A stretch of 64,000 bases of DNA from Bradyrhizobium sp. NFR13 (GTDB lineage: Bacteria; Pseudomonadota; Alphaproteobacteria; Rhizobiales; Xanthobacteraceae), in NCBI RefSeq assembly GCF_900114605.1, contig NZ_FOTP01000004.1, forward strand, positions 473,890 through 537,889, in the 5' to 3' direction. The notes below the pieces were generated by a model. That model was not told where the DNA came from and searched no databases. It was given only the letters and a program-made list of their open reading frames with translations. Made by a program: the position numbers and the translations under genes. Position 1 is the first letter of the stretch. Each line of letters starts with the position of its first letter. Of the stretch, positions 27,798-36,612 are shown one piece after another.

Positions 27798-28232
27798 ATG
27801 AGACCACATTTGGGGATATCTTCGAGACGGGCAGCAGCGGTGCTGTTGCCGCTCTGGCTTGCAGCATGCGGGGGAGGGGGCGCCGGTGGCGGTATCAGCT
27901 TCACGGACGATCAGGGCGTTGCCGCCCAGCCATTCCCGACCAATTATCGCACCGACCTTCTGGCGTTCTTCAAGACCTATCTGAACAATCCGGTCGGCGT
28001 TCGTGACGCCATGATGGCGGAGCCGGTGCAACGCACCGTGGGCGGCCGGCTGCGCTATGTCAGCTGCGTGCGCTACACGGCGAAGGATTTTGACGGCAAA
28101 TACACCGCGCCGCAGGAGCGGGCGGTATCCTATGTCGACAAGCGCCTCGATCGCATTGTCGAGAATGTCACCGAAGCCTGCGCCGGCGCCACCTACGCGC
28201 CGTTCCCCGAAATGGAAAAGATGACGCGGTAG
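27798..28232 (+). CDS. Lipoprotein of unknown function
   Basis: 144 residues. A signal peptide ending in the lipobox LAAC (RRAAAVLLPLWLAACGGGG) gives a lipidated N-terminal Cys, followed by a Gly linker and a 100-residue domain (PTNYRTDLLAFFKTYLNNPVGVRDAMMAEP, RYVSCVRYTAKDFDGKYTAPQER, VENVTEACAGATYAPFPEMEKM) with two conserved-looking Cys. No family name was recognised; lipoproteins with this domain are common in the group. Confidence 0.8.
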   Translation: MRPHLGISSRRAAAVLLPLWLAACGGGGAGGGISFTDDQGVAAQPFPTNYRTDLLAFFKTYLNNPVGVRDAMMAEPVQRTVGGRLRYVSCVRYTAKDFDGKYTAPQERAVSYVDKRLDRIVENVTEACAGATYAPFPEMEKMTR

Positions 28233-28553
28233 AGTTGTTGGCAGCTCTTTAGATCTGCTGTCGGTGCTCGATGCGAGCACGCACGATGCCGGCGTTGGCG
28301 CCCTCAACTGACCGCAACGTCGCCACAAGATTGCCGCAGCCCGGCGTGGGTATCTGGACACTGAAAAACCCGATCAAGTTCGTGTGAGCATTGAACCAAA
28401 AGCCATTTCGCTCCGCCTGAAAATGAATAAATCCAAAAGTGTTGCTGCTTTGTCGCAGTCGGCAAACATCGATGTGGCAACGCCTGCCGTGAAGCAACCA
28501 AACTGCCGCCACGTTGTTTTTCGATGGTCATTACGCAACACAGGGGAACAACC
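28233..28553. other. Gene-free stretch upstream of the outer membrane protein
   Basis: 321 bp without a credible gene; it drops in GC content toward 28420-28530 and is likely to hold the promoter of the gene at 28554. No clear repeat or hairpin was seen. Confidence 0.5.
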
Positions 28554-29273
28554 ATGAAGAAGCTTCTGCTCAGCGCGTCGGCCATCGTTGCCGTGGCCGC
28601 GATCTCGTCTTCAGCCTTCGCTGCCGATCTTCCGGCGCGGACCTATACCAAGGCCCCGGCCTATACGGCGCCGGCCTTGGTCTACAACTGGACCGGTTTC
28701 TACATCGGCGGCCATCTCGGCGGCGCCTTCGGTGACAGCAACAGCCTCGTCGGCGATAGCGGCCGGTTCATGGGCGGTGTGCAGGGCGGCTTCGACTATC
28801 AGTTCGCCACCAACTGGGTGATCGGTGTTGAAGCCCAGTACAGCTGGCTGACGAACAGCAATACCAGCCTCGTCTTCCCGAATGGCACGACCATCACGGG
28901 CGGCGGCAACGATCAGCTCGGCTCGGTCACCGGCCGTCTCGGTTACACTTGGGGTCCGGCACTGCTCTACGCCAAGGGCGGTTACGCCTGGAAGGATAAC
29001 AACAACCTGACCATTGCCGCTCTGGCTCCCGCGGTTGCTGTCATCGATGGCAACAAGAAGGACGGCTACACTGTCGGTGGCGGTCTCGAATACATGTTCA
29101 CGCCAAACTGGTCGGGCAAGGTCGAATATCAGTACTACAACTTCGGCAACACCACGATCACCTCGACGGCCATTCCCGGCGGCTCGACGCGCTTCAATAA
29201 TGACGAGCACACCATCAAGGCCGGCCTGAACTATCGCTTCGGCTGGGGTGGCCCGGTGGTCGCCAAGTACTGA
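28554..29273 (+). CDS. Outer membrane beta-barrel protein (Omp25/Omp31-like)
   Basis: 239 residues from ATG 28554. A signal peptide (MKKLLLSASAIVAVAAISSSAFAADLPARTY) is followed by an 8-strand barrel: YNWTGFYIGGHLGGAF, GGVQGGFDYQF, NWVIGVEAQYSWL, SVTGRLGYTWGPALLYAKGGYAW, YTVGGGLEYMFTPNWSGKVEYQYYNFG and the last strand IKAGLNYRFGWGGPVVAKY. This is the abundant OmpA-like/Omp25 class of Rhizobiales. A strong terminator follows. Confidence 0.9.
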   Translation: MKKLLLSASAIVAVAAISSSAFAADLPARTYTKAPAYTAPALVYNWTGFYIGGHLGGAFGDSNSLVGDSGRFMGGVQGGFDYQFATNWVIGVEAQYSWLTNSNTSLVFPNGTTITGGGNDQLGSVTGRLGYTWGPALLYAKGGYAWKDNNNLTIAALAPAVAVIDGNKKDGYTVGGGLEYMFTPNWSGKVEYQYYNFGNTTITSTAIPGGSTRFNNDEHTIKAGLNYRFGWGGPVVAKY

Positions 29274-29304
29274 GCAAGTACAAAACCGATTCAATCTTCG
29301 ACGG

Positions 29305-29332
29305 AAAGGCCGGCATCACGCCGGCCTTTTTT
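29305..29332 (+). terminator. Terminator of the outer membrane protein gene
   Basis: Perfect 10-bp stem AAAGGCCGGC / GCCGGCCTTT with loop ATCAC and a run of six T. Confidence 0.9.
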
Positions 29333-29500
29333 GTTGAGAGCGTCGTTGTGCCACTGCGTGTGGCGCCGATAGCGCGCCACGCCTCTCCAGATTCAACTGT
29401 CAAACAGCCACTTCGCTTCAGACATGCGTCATCGCCCCTGTTGTTTGCGGCGCGGGGGCGCCGTCGTGTCTTGCATTCCCGCCCCCTTGCGAGAGGGCGT

Positions 29501-29612
29501 GCGGAACGCCGGGTGCCCGTTGCACCCTTGGGCCTGATGCGAATGCGGTCTTCCGCAAGTGAGTGTGCATCAGGACTTTCGGACGCGCTGGGCGAAGTGC
29601 CCGGCGTTCCGC
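29501..29612. repeat. Triple nested palindrome
   Basis: Three perfectly nested inverted repeats share one centre: GCGGAACGCCGGG (29501-29513) with CCCGGCGTTCCGC (29600-29612); CCTGATGC (29533-29540) with GCATCAGG (29567-29574); TGCGG (29544-29548) with CCGCA (29553-29557). The result is a 112-nt element able to fold as cruciform or RNA. Confidence 0.65.
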
Positions 29613-30023
29613 CTGCGGTGTTTTTTCAGCCTGCTTGCACTTTGCCTCAGCGAACGATCCGATCACCAAAACTATGGTCCCACGGCGGAGGGACAGGGAG
29701 CCTCAAGCGAGAAAGCCGGACGCGTTTCGATTTGGTCGTCCGTCACACTGTCCAGGGATCTTTCCATCTCAAGGTCGGTCGTCTCCTGGCCAGTGGCAGT
29801 GCTGGCGCAGATCCGTCCTGCCCGAAGACAGACGTCACCCATGAACCGCGTAACGCCGCATCTCCGGCGTCCACCGCATCCCACCCCGCGAACGTGACGA
29901 TCGCGATCGCCCCTCTCGGTGGGGCAGGACGAAACGGAATATAATCAATGTAGGGATATTGTCAACGGAAGATAGGAAAAAATGTTTAAGCCTTAAGCGC
30001 GGGCCCGCCCCATACTCGTCTTT

Positions 30024-30051
30024 CCCAGGCAAACCAATTGGTTTGCCTGGG
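30024..30051. repeat. 28-bp perfect palindrome
   Basis: CCCAGGCAAACCAA is followed without spacer by its exact reverse complement. It lies 495 bp before the tRNA-Thr gene. Confidence 0.6.
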
Positions 30052-30079
30052 GGCGCGGCCGGGACTTGCCGGACGCGAA

Positions 30080-30135
30080 CCCGGAATCTCAGCATGGGAG
30101 TCTCTAATCAGCGCAAAACACCTCAAGATTCCGGG
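30080..30135. repeat. REP-like inverted repeat
   Basis: CCCGGAATCT (30080-30089) and AGATTCCGGG (30126-30135) form 10-bp perfect arms; GGAATGACG follows at about 30170. The sequence matches the style of multicopy intergenic repeats in this group. Confidence 0.5.
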
Positions 30136-30300
30136 CTCAATCCGGCCCGCTCCGCGGTCCGTCCTGCCCCGGAATGACGAGGGAGTGGAGGCGCTTGCGC
30201 CGTCCCTCGGACCCAGGAATCGAAAGTAAACGAGTCCTGAATCCCGGGAAAAATAAGGTTCGAGACTCTCTTGCCAGAATCGCTTGATGGTCATCGGGCG

Positions 30301-30408
30301 ATGAAAATGATCGACAATATCCGCAGTGACGGGGTGCAGGTGGCACTCACGGTCGCCCTGATGGCCGCCTGTGCGGTCAATCTGCTGCTGCTTTATGCGT
30401 GGCTGTGA
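30301..30408 (+). CDS. Possible 35-residue membrane peptide
   Basis: MKMIDNIRSDG followed by one hydrophobic segment VALTVALMAACAVNLLLLYA and WL, then stop. The single helix near the C-terminus is plausible for a small membrane protein. There is no clear ribosome site, so support is weak. Confidence 0.3.
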   Translation: MKMIDNIRSDGVQVALTVALMAACAVNLLLLYAWL

Positions 30409-30545
30409 GCGCGTGCGCCGGTTTGGCGCGCGCGGGAGTAGCCGTCGCCGGGCAACTCTGATATCTGACTGCGCGACGCGGGCAGGCGACTGATCCGGAT
30501 GTCCTGTTTCGATCTCGGGTCGTTAGCTAACCCATTGATCTTGTT

Positions 30546-30620
30546 GCCGGTTTAGCTCAGCGGTAGAGCAGCGGTTTTGTAAACCGAAGGTCGGGAGTTC
30601 AATCCTCTCAACCGGCACCA
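30546..30620 (+). tRNA. tRNA-Thr(TGT), with encoded CCA
   Basis: Acceptor GCCGGTT/AACCGGC, D arm GCTC/GAGC, anticodon loop TTTGTAA giving TGT (reads ACA), T arm GGGAG-TTCAATC-CTCTC, then ACCA. A mobile element with integrase begins just downstream, so the 3' half is the likely attachment site. Confidence 0.95.
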
Positions 30621-30960
30621 CCAATTCATTGAAAATGCTGGTGTTTTGGCCGCATATCGGCTTGGCAATGCCGGCACAGACGGCGAACCAATACGGTTTT
30701 TCCAGCCCCAAAAACAGGACCTTCTGATCTTGGTCCGTTCTCTTTCGGAGTAGTCTCTCAGTTCGAGCGTCAAGAATTAAGTTCGGATGTGTTGCGGACT
30801 CGGCACCTCTGAGCGAGCTTTGAATGGGCCTGGCGGGGCATTCGAGCGAGAGCACTCGCCTATTATTTTTTCCATTGATAAATTAATTGGGCTCTGCCAT
30901 AGCTCTGATGCTGCACCTGAGCGACCAAAGACTCGTTCAAAAGGCATTTGGGGGCGTCCG

Positions 30961-32397
30961 ATGGCAATCAGTAATGAAATACGTCGTTTGGAAACGAAAT
31001 GGCAGACAGGCAATAGCTGGCCTAAATTCTTGGAATGGCTGGAGATTAAGGACATCCGCGGGTGGAGCGGTCAGCGCGTAAATTTCTCGTTTCCAGTGGT
31101 AGCGATTGTTGGAGAAAACGGCTCCGGCAAAAGTACGATCCTGCAGTCTGCCGCTTGCTCCTACTTAAACACCGGCGGAGAGAGCTGGTTTCCCTCTGAG
31201 TTTTTCCCTGAAACCGCATGGGACAACTTTACCGATGTTCGGCTGGCGTATGGCTATAAGCAGGGCGGAGAGCATTTCTCGTCTTCGGTGCGGAAACCGA
31301 CTACTCGATGGTTGGGACAACCCGACCGACCGGAGCGGCCTGTTGAGTATATAGACCTCAGCCGATTACAGCCGGTAGGAACGCGTGTTGGCTATGCCCG
31401 CATAGCAAAAAATAAGCACATGGAGCATTCCGCCACTCAGTTTACGTCGGAGCAAGTTTCGCGGCTGTCACATATCATGGGACGAGACTACGACAACGCC
31501 CGGATGGCAATCTCTTCCATCGATGAAAATCGTGAGATACCAGTGCTTTCGAAAAGTGGGCGCGTTTATTCGGGCTTTCACCAAGGATCTGGGGAAACTA
31601 CAATAGCGGAATTGCTCCGCTCACAGCTGCCAAAGTACGGTTTGGTGCTGATCGACGAAATTGAATCATCACTTCATCCTCGCGCTCAGCGTCGTCTCGT
31701 CCGCGACCTCGCCGCCGTTGCGCGCGAGCGGGAATGCCAGATAATCCTGACTACTCATTCGCCCTACGTTCTTGACGAGCTGCCATTAAAAGCCCGTGCC
31801 TATATTCTTGAAACGTCAGGCCTGAGAGAGATTGTAAGCGGCGTCAGTCCAGAATTTGCTATGACTAAGATGGATGATGAACATCATCCTGAGTGCGAAT
31901 TGTTTGTTGAGGACGCGCGCGGCGCAACCCTCCTAGGGGAGATTTTAAGTCGGCACGCGAGCGACATCTTTGTGAGGTGTGCCATTATCCCTTACGGGAC
32001 GGCGAACCTGGGAGTTGCTCTGGGGCAAATAACTAACGCTAACCGCTTTCCCCGACCTACCGTCGTTTTTCTGGATGGCGACCAAGAAGCAGCAATCGGA
32101 TGTATCCTCTTGCCGGGTGGAGACGCCCCTGAGCGCGTCGTATTTGCGGCGCTACGGACTCAAAAATGGAGGCATCTTTGGACCAGAATAGGTCGCGACG
32201 TTTCAAGCGTTGCCGATGCCTGCGAGCGCGCGATGACCTTAACAAGCCACCGGGATTGGGTGCGGTTCGCCGCGAACCAGCTTATGTGTGGCGGCGATGC
32301 GCTATGGCAGGCAATGTGCAGTGAGTACGCGGAATACACGCCTGCCGCCGACATCCGATATATCGTAGACGCAATTCAGGACACGCTACGGGCTTAG
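30961..32397 (+). CDS. OLD-like AAA ATPase with TOPRIM-type C-terminus
   Basis: 478 residues from ATG 30961. Walker A is GENGSGKST (51-59), the Walker B region is GLVLIDEIESSLHPRAQRR, and the H-loop is TTHSPYVLDELP. The C-terminal third has acidic motifs in TOPRIM spacing: ELFVEDARGATLLGEIL and VVFLDGDQ. The combination is that of OLD-family nucleases, several of which are anti-phage proteins. It is the first gene after tRNA-Thr, reads outward from an AT-rich promoter region (TTATTTTTTCCATTGATAAA near 30870), and has fewer GC-rich codons than the core genes. Its partner, if any, is not visible. Family fairly sure, defence role inferred. Confidence 0.75.
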   Translation: MAISNEIRRLETKWQTGNSWPKFLEWLEIKDIRGWSGQRVNFSFPVVAIVGENGSGKSTILQSAACSYLNTGGESWFPSEFFPETAWDNFTDVRLAYGYKQGGEHFSSSVRKPTTRWLGQPDRPERPVEYIDLSRLQPVGTRVGYARIAKNKHMEHSATQFTSEQVSRLSHIMGRDYDNARMAISSIDENREIPVLSKSGRVYSGFHQGSGETTIAELLRSQLPKYGLVLIDEIESSLHPRAQRRLVRDLAAVARERECQIILTTHSPYVLDELPLKARAYILETSGLREIVSGVSPEFAMTKMDDEHHPECELFVEDARGATLLGEILSRHASDIFVRCAIIPYGTANLGVALGQITNANRFPRPTVVFLDGDQEAAIGCILLPGGDAPERVVFAALRTQKWRHLWTRIGRDVSSVADACERAMTLTSHRDWVRFAANQLMCGGDALWQAMCSEYAEYTPAADIRYIVDAIQDTLRA

Positions 32398-32514
32398 TAA
32401 TCTTTCCAACGGTTAGCGGCAGCTATTCAGGGCGCTGGCAGGCGCCCCAGAACGCTTTCAACCTCCCGAGCATGACAGCTGCTGCTCTTCGCGACGTCAG
32501 TTCTTCGAACCAGC

Positions 32515-32718
32515 CTATTTTCGAGACTGTTGCCGATATAGCGCCAAGCGCCGCTCGGCCTCTCGACCTTCACCCCGGGTCTCTACATCTCTGAGAAGCC
32601 GGGATAGCCGCCAGCCCTCAAGGTCGCATTTCGATGTGATGGTGTGCTGGCGAAGTTGCTCGCCGATTATCGTAAGTCGCTGCTTGTCAGCAGGTAAAAT
32701 GCTTTCAGACATATGCAT
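32515..32718 (-). CDS. Small hypothetical protein of the mobile element
   Basis: 67 residues, with GGAG 8 bp before ATG 32718. Helical and charged (DLEGWRLSRLLRDVETRGEGREAERRLALYRQQSRK). It lies between the ATPase and integrase genes, on the integrase strand. Not recognised. Confidence 0.45.
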   Translation of the reverse strand: MHMSESILPADKQRLTIIGEQLRQHTITSKCDLEGWRLSRLLRDVETRGEGREAERRLALYRQQSRK

Positions 32719-32790
32719 GACTGCCGCTCCGATGTCGGCAGTATGATAATACGGCGTACAAGAAAAAGTTCCTTGGCCCCATCTGGGCCA

Positions 32791-33924
32791 TTAGGCCGTC
32801 CGCCCCAGCATGACCTTCTGCTGCTCTTCCGGCGTCAGGTATTCGAGGTACATCTCGGTGGTCTTGATGCTGGTGTGGCCCAGCCGCTTCTGCAGCACAT
32901 AGATCGAGCGACCGCTCTTGAGCCAATCCACGGCATGACGGTGCCGCAGATGGTGGAAGGTGAAGGGCCTGAAGTCGACACCCTCGCGGCCGGCCCGGAT
33001 CACGACGGATTCGACGATCCTGCCGAAGTTGGTCGAAGCCTGCTTGTAGGGAGATGCGCTTGGCGAGCGTCGGCCGAATTTTGCTTTGGCCTTGTGCCAG
33101 AACATGGCGCGGGTCTCGAGGCTGACGGGCAGGCGGGACAGCAGCTGAAACCCGTAATCCTCTCCGCCATCGACCAGGTCGATCACGCGCCGCTTGTTGC
33201 GCTTGCCGACGATGGTCAGTTGCTTCCGGGCCTTGTCGAAGTGCTGCCTTTCGCTGATGGCGAGCTCGTCCAGGCGCGCACCGGTCTTCAGGGCTGCCGT
33301 GATCATCTTGGCGAACAGCCCCGGGGCTCGGTCGATCACCATCTGAATATGGGCATGCTCAGGAAGCACAATCGGATCACGCCGTTCCTGCAGCCGCGAT
33401 TTGCGCCGGCCGCCGGGCTTCAGCCAGGCCGTGACTGGATTGGTCTCCAGCCAGCCCTCGTCGACGCAATACCCCATCACGCTCGATAGCGCAGTCAGGT
33501 CGCGCTTGATCGTGGCGATGGTGACTGTGACCGGCGTTTTCCGACCGCGGGGAGTGGAGGGTACGTCGCGCCTGGTGGCAACGATTGTCCCGATCAGCGT
33601 CTTATCGACCTCGTCGATATAGAGTCCGTCGAGAAAGGACTGCAGGACGCCCAGCGATGAGACGTAGCGATCCAGCGCCCTCGGGCTGATCTGATCCGCG
33701 ATGAACTTGCCCCGCGACTCTATGGCCTCCGCAACGGTGCGTCGCTGATCGCCGTACCGCTGCGCTGCTACCGCTCGGGCTCGTTCCGCCTTGCGGCGAC
33801 TTCGCGCAATCGCTGGATCGTCTGTCCGTAGTGACCATTTGACGTCGCCGCCGCCGGTCTGAACACGCCCGTAGAGGACACCGTTGCGCCAGAAACAACC
33901 CGGAGGCGCTTTGCGTTTTGACAT
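32791..33924 (-). CDS. Phage-type tyrosine integrase
   Basis: 377 residues. N-terminal SAM-like core-binding region (about 90-190), then the catalytic domain with the Arg in TGARLDELAISE, HxxR in HHLRHRHAVDWL, and the final His and nucleophile Tyr in LGHTSIKTTEMYLEYL. All catalytic residues are kept. It would insert the element at tRNA-Thr. Its 5' end overlaps the excisionase-like gene by 157 bp in another frame, which ties their expression. Confidence 0.92.
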   Translation of the reverse strand: MSKRKAPPGCFWRNGVLYGRVQTGGGDVKWSLRTDDPAIARSRRKAERARAVAAQRYGDQRRTVAEAIESRGKFIADQISPRALDRYVSSLGVLQSFLDGLYIDEVDKTLIGTIVATRRDVPSTPRGRKTPVTVTIATIKRDLTALSSVMGYCVDEGWLETNPVTAWLKPGGRRKSRLQERRDPIVLPEHAHIQMVIDRAPGLFAKMITAALKTGARLDELAISERQHFDKARKQLTIVGKRNKRRVIDLVDGGEDYGFQLLSRLPVSLETRAMFWHKAKAKFGRRSPSASPYKQASTNFGRIVESVVIRAGREGVDFRPFTFHHLRHRHAVDWLKSGRSIYVLQKRLGHTSIKTTEMYLEYLTPEEQQKVMLGRTA

Positions 33925-34121
33925 ACCGTGGCCTCAGCATCCCGGTTGAACTGTTCAAGCTTCACGAGGTCGAAAGTCCAGCAGCCGCGCAGCTTGGCGG
34001 CGCCTGGGATCTGGCCGGCGAGGGCCATGTCGCGAACGGTGCGCGGCTCAAGCCCCGTAATCGAAACGGCGACCGCCACCTTCACGCGTTGACGAGAAAG
34101 CTCAGGCTTAGACCGTCTCAT
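33768..34121 (-). CDS. Excisionase/AlpA-like HTH protein
   Basis: 117 residues from ATG 34121 (GGAG 9 bp upstream). A helix-turn-helix of the excisionase type is visible: AVAVSITGLEPRTVRDMALAGQIPGAAKLRGCWTFDLVKLEQF has the usual T.R....G.IP.A...G..W.F. pattern. It overlaps the integrase start by 157 bp, an unusually long overlap. Probable role: directing excision or controlling int. Confidence 0.7.
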   Translation of the reverse strand: MRRSKPELSRQRVKVAVAVSITGLEPRTVRDMALAGQIPGAAKLRGCWTFDLVKLEQFNRDAEATVCQNAKRLRVVSGATVSSTGVFRPAAATSNGHYGQTIQRLREVAARRNEPER

Positions 34122-34239
34122 TTTGGCAGCTCCGACAAAAAGAGCCAGTTGAAGTTGATGGGGTGGTCGCGGCATCGGGATGCATGGGGATGGGGGCCTG
34201 TTCACGCGCCATCGTGTGTCCTTTACCCAGCGTGGCCGG

Positions 34240-34641
34240 CTATTGCTCCGGCCCCGCCGATCGGGGCTTCGCCTTATGCTCCTCGGACTCGCCGAACGTG
34301 TGATCTCCGGCAGACGCCGCCGCCTCCCATTCATCGCGAAGAGCCAGCGCCTTCTGCTCCACCTCGTAGACCATGAACATCAGCTGATCGCCCGTCTTCT
34401 TCAATTCCGCCATGGCCTGCTTTGCGGACCATGGAGTGTCCGCGACGTTAATGGCCTCTTGGGCGTAGCTCTCCACCAAAGTGGCGGCGATCGACGTCAT
34501 CTGCACCATGTCGGCAAGGCCGTATTCCAGCTGCTTCATCGCGGCCAGCACTGCCATGTCACCGGCCAGTATCTGAGCTGCGCTCCTGGTTACCTGCCGG
34601 GGACGAGCGATCGACGAGTCCGTTTCGGGCAATTGTAGCAT
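34240..34641 (-). CDS. Hypothetical protein, early left operon
   Basis: 133 residues, mainly helical (DMAVLAAMKQLEYGLADMVQMTSIAATLVESYAQEAIN, KKTGDQLMFMVYEVEQKALALRDEWEAAA). Its ATG overlaps the stop of the gene at 34641-35483 as ATGA, so translation is coupled. Not recognised. Confidence 0.6.
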   Translation of the reverse strand: MLQLPETDSSIARPRQVTRSAAQILAGDMAVLAAMKQLEYGLADMVQMTSIAATLVESYAQEAINVADTPWSAKQAMAELKKTGDQLMFMVYEVEQKALALRDEWEAAASAGDHTFGESEEHKAKPRSAGPEQ

Positions 34642-35483
34642 CAGCGCGACCCTCCACGACCCGCGCGGAGTGCCTTGGCGCCTTTGGCGGGAACGCGATC
34701 GCGCGGCGCGCTCGATGCATCGATGCCGAGCTTCTTGAACACAGCGCGGGCACGATCCGTCAGCTTGCTCTGATCGTGGAAGGGATACGATTTTCCGCGC
34801 CCGGTGCGCCTGGCACAGACGTCCTGAACGGGATCCTCGAACGGGATGCTCGTCAGCGGGTATTTGTGATTGCCGTAGAGCTCAAGGCCAACAGACAGCA
34901 ACTCGTTGACGAGGAACGCATGATAGCGGTGAAGCAGGCCGCTGCGGGTGAGTCGCGTACCGCGCTGAAGCGCTCCGACTACCTTTGTCGGGCGGGGAGG
35001 CTCAGTCAACAATCTGGCTTTGTCCGCGATGCTTGCCAGCTCTTTGACGCTGAGCACCTCGCAGTCGTCGCCGGTGTGGGTGTCGATGTGCCTTGCGACC
35101 AGGGCAAGTAGAATCGACACCTCTCGCGAGTTGTACAACTTCGCCTTAAGCGCAGATCTGAAGATATCCCAGGCCACGATCATGGCCATCTCAAAAAGCG
35201 CCTCGTCTTCTTCCGATTTATCCCCCGGCTCATTGAATTTCTGGCAGATCTCGTCGGCCTTCTTGTGCCAGTGGTCGAGCATGTGCACCGGTTGGCATTC
35301 GAGAGCGAAGCCGTTCCGGCCCATCGGAATGCTGCCATAGATGGGATGAACTGATGGCCCCGCCGTCGGGGTTATGATCGATGGATTCGTATCCGCAACA
35401 ATGTTTTTGTTCGTTAAGCTGCGGCGCGGAGGCGCAGCCCGTTTGCAGGCATCGGCGGTCGCTTGTGATGAAGTCATTCCCAT
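34641..35483 (-). CDS. Hypothetical protein, early left operon
   Basis: 280 residues. No family recognised. Visible features: an unstructured N-terminus, then a helical domain (MLDHWHKKADEICQKFNEPGDKSEEDEALFEMAMIVAWDIF..) and a basic C-terminus (KALRAGRGGSR). Transcribed in the same direction as the integrase, from the repressor-controlled promoter. Confidence 0.6.
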   Translation of the reverse strand: MGMTSSQATADACKRAAPPRRSLTNKNIVADTNPSIITPTAGPSVHPIYGSIPMGRNGFALECQPVHMLDHWHKKADEICQKFNEPGDKSEEDEALFEMAMIVAWDIFRSALKAKLYNSREVSILLALVARHIDTHTGDDCEVLSVKELASIADKARLLTEPPRPTKVVGALQRGTRLTRSGLLHRYHAFLVNELLSVGLELYGNHKYPLTSIPFEDPVQDVCARRTGRGKSYPFHDQSKLTDRARAVFKKLGIDASSAPRDRVPAKGAKALRAGRGGSR

Positions 35484-35541
35484 CCCCTTTTTGTGGAGAC
35501 GCGTCCAACTGGCTGGACGCGTCTGGTCGTTCTGCTAAGCG

Positions 35542-36612
35542 TCAGTAGTCCTGCCAAAGCCCATGTGAAATAGTTTCCACGAGCGGCGTGGCACCGTCGC
35601 GGAATGCGGGAGCGTCAAGCGACACGCCAAATTTGCTAGGGGCAAACTTATTTTCTTGCGTGATAAAAAAGCCTATGCGGGCTTTGACATCTTCGCGCTT
35701 CAGGCTTCCATCACAAATTGCAAGGAAGATCGAATTGATTACGTCATCACGGTGAGGAAGATAGGTCGGCACAAGCGACGATATCCGCGTGTAGTCGTTC
35801 GCTTCCTCTCGCCTTTGCACATTGCGCAAACGATCCCATCGGCGCTGTTGCGCTCGTGATTTTGATCCCGTGACTTTTTCCAGCACGAAGGCGTGGAATT
35901 CCGGATTCTCCCGCCGGTATCGCTCGACGACATTATTAGGTGCAGTGTAGAAGTCGCCGCCCTTCTTCCTGCTGCCGGTTATATGCGTTAACGGAACACC
36001 GTTCGTCAGAAGTAACTTGACGCGCTCGATCTGAGCGGGATGAAATGTGCCGGCAGTCTTCAATCGTGCAAGGTTGCAGGCCTTGCAATATCGCCCAGTG
36101 CCCTGACGCTTAAATCCAAGGTTATCGCCTGAAAGTGGATGCCCGCGCAGGCAGTGCGTCTTCTCTTTCGACCCTTTCGGCGCCTTGAGAGCATCCGCAG
36201 CCTTCCGGTTGGCCTCTGCCAATCGACTGATCTCAGAACCGAACAATGGATAATTCGCTATGTGATTAGCAAGTTTCGAGACTGTGACGACGTTCGCCAT
36301 GTGGATCTTGCGCAGCGAATTTCCCGCTCGCAAAAGGCCGATCACTTGCGTGGCCTGGGTAGGGATCATCACCCTCGGCGAATGGGATTTGGACAGCTGC
36401 TCACGAGCGATATCCGTCAGACATTTGCCGAGGTTCGAGCAGTCAGCAACGTGCGGGCAGATTGTGCAGCATGATAGTTTTACGCGATCGTAGTTCTCCA
36501 GTTGAACGGTCATTGCAGGTCTCCCTGAGTTAGCATTCGCAACGTGATTGCTGCGAACCGGCTCAGGGATTCTGCTTCGAAAGGCAAAGGTGAGGCGGGG
36601 AGCGTCGAGCAT
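35542..36612 (-). CDS. Cys-rich hypothetical phage protein
   Basis: 356 residues from ATG 36612, which overlaps the stop of the preceding gene as TAATG; ATG 36513 has a strong GGGAG and is an alternative. Two Cys groups are visible: CCTICPHVADCSNLGKC (residues 48-64) and THCLRGHPLSGDN..RYCKACN (about 150-180), which resembles the Zn knuckle of HNH nucleases, but no full HNH motif follows. Function open. Confidence 0.6.
   Translation of the reverse strand: MLDAPRLTFAFRSRIPEPVRSNHVANANSGRPAMTVQLENYDRVKLSCCTICPHVADCSNLGKCLTDIAREQLSKSHSPRVMIPTQATQVIGLLRAGNSLRKIHMANVVTVSKLANHIANYPLFGSEISRLAEANRKAADALKAPKGSKEKTHCLRGHPLSGDNLGFKRQGTGRYCKACNLARLKTAGTFHPAQIERVKLLLTNGVPLTHITGSRKKGGDFYTAPNNVVERYRRENPEFHAFVLEKVTGSKSRAQQRRWDRLRNVQRREEANDYTRISSLVPTYLPHRDDVINSIFLAICDGSLKREDVKARIGFFITQENKFAPSKFGVSLDAPAFRDGATPLVETISHGLWQDY

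Larger units (their letters stand above)
29333..30300. other. Long non-coding repeat-rich stretch before tRNA-Thr
   Basis: Almost 1 kb without a credible gene; the ORFs here are Arg/Pro-rich and lack ribosome sites. It holds the nested palindrome 29501-29612, the 28-bp palindrome 30024-30051, and a REP-like inverted repeat 30080-30135. The parts CCGGAATGACG and ATTCCGGG are hallmarks of intergenic repeats in Bradyrhizobium-type genomes, from memory. Confidence 0.55.

Noticed and set aside
29333..30300. Several ORFs of 60-200 codons in the repeat-rich gap
   Set aside because: Their codons follow the palindromes, no ribosome sites, no protein character.
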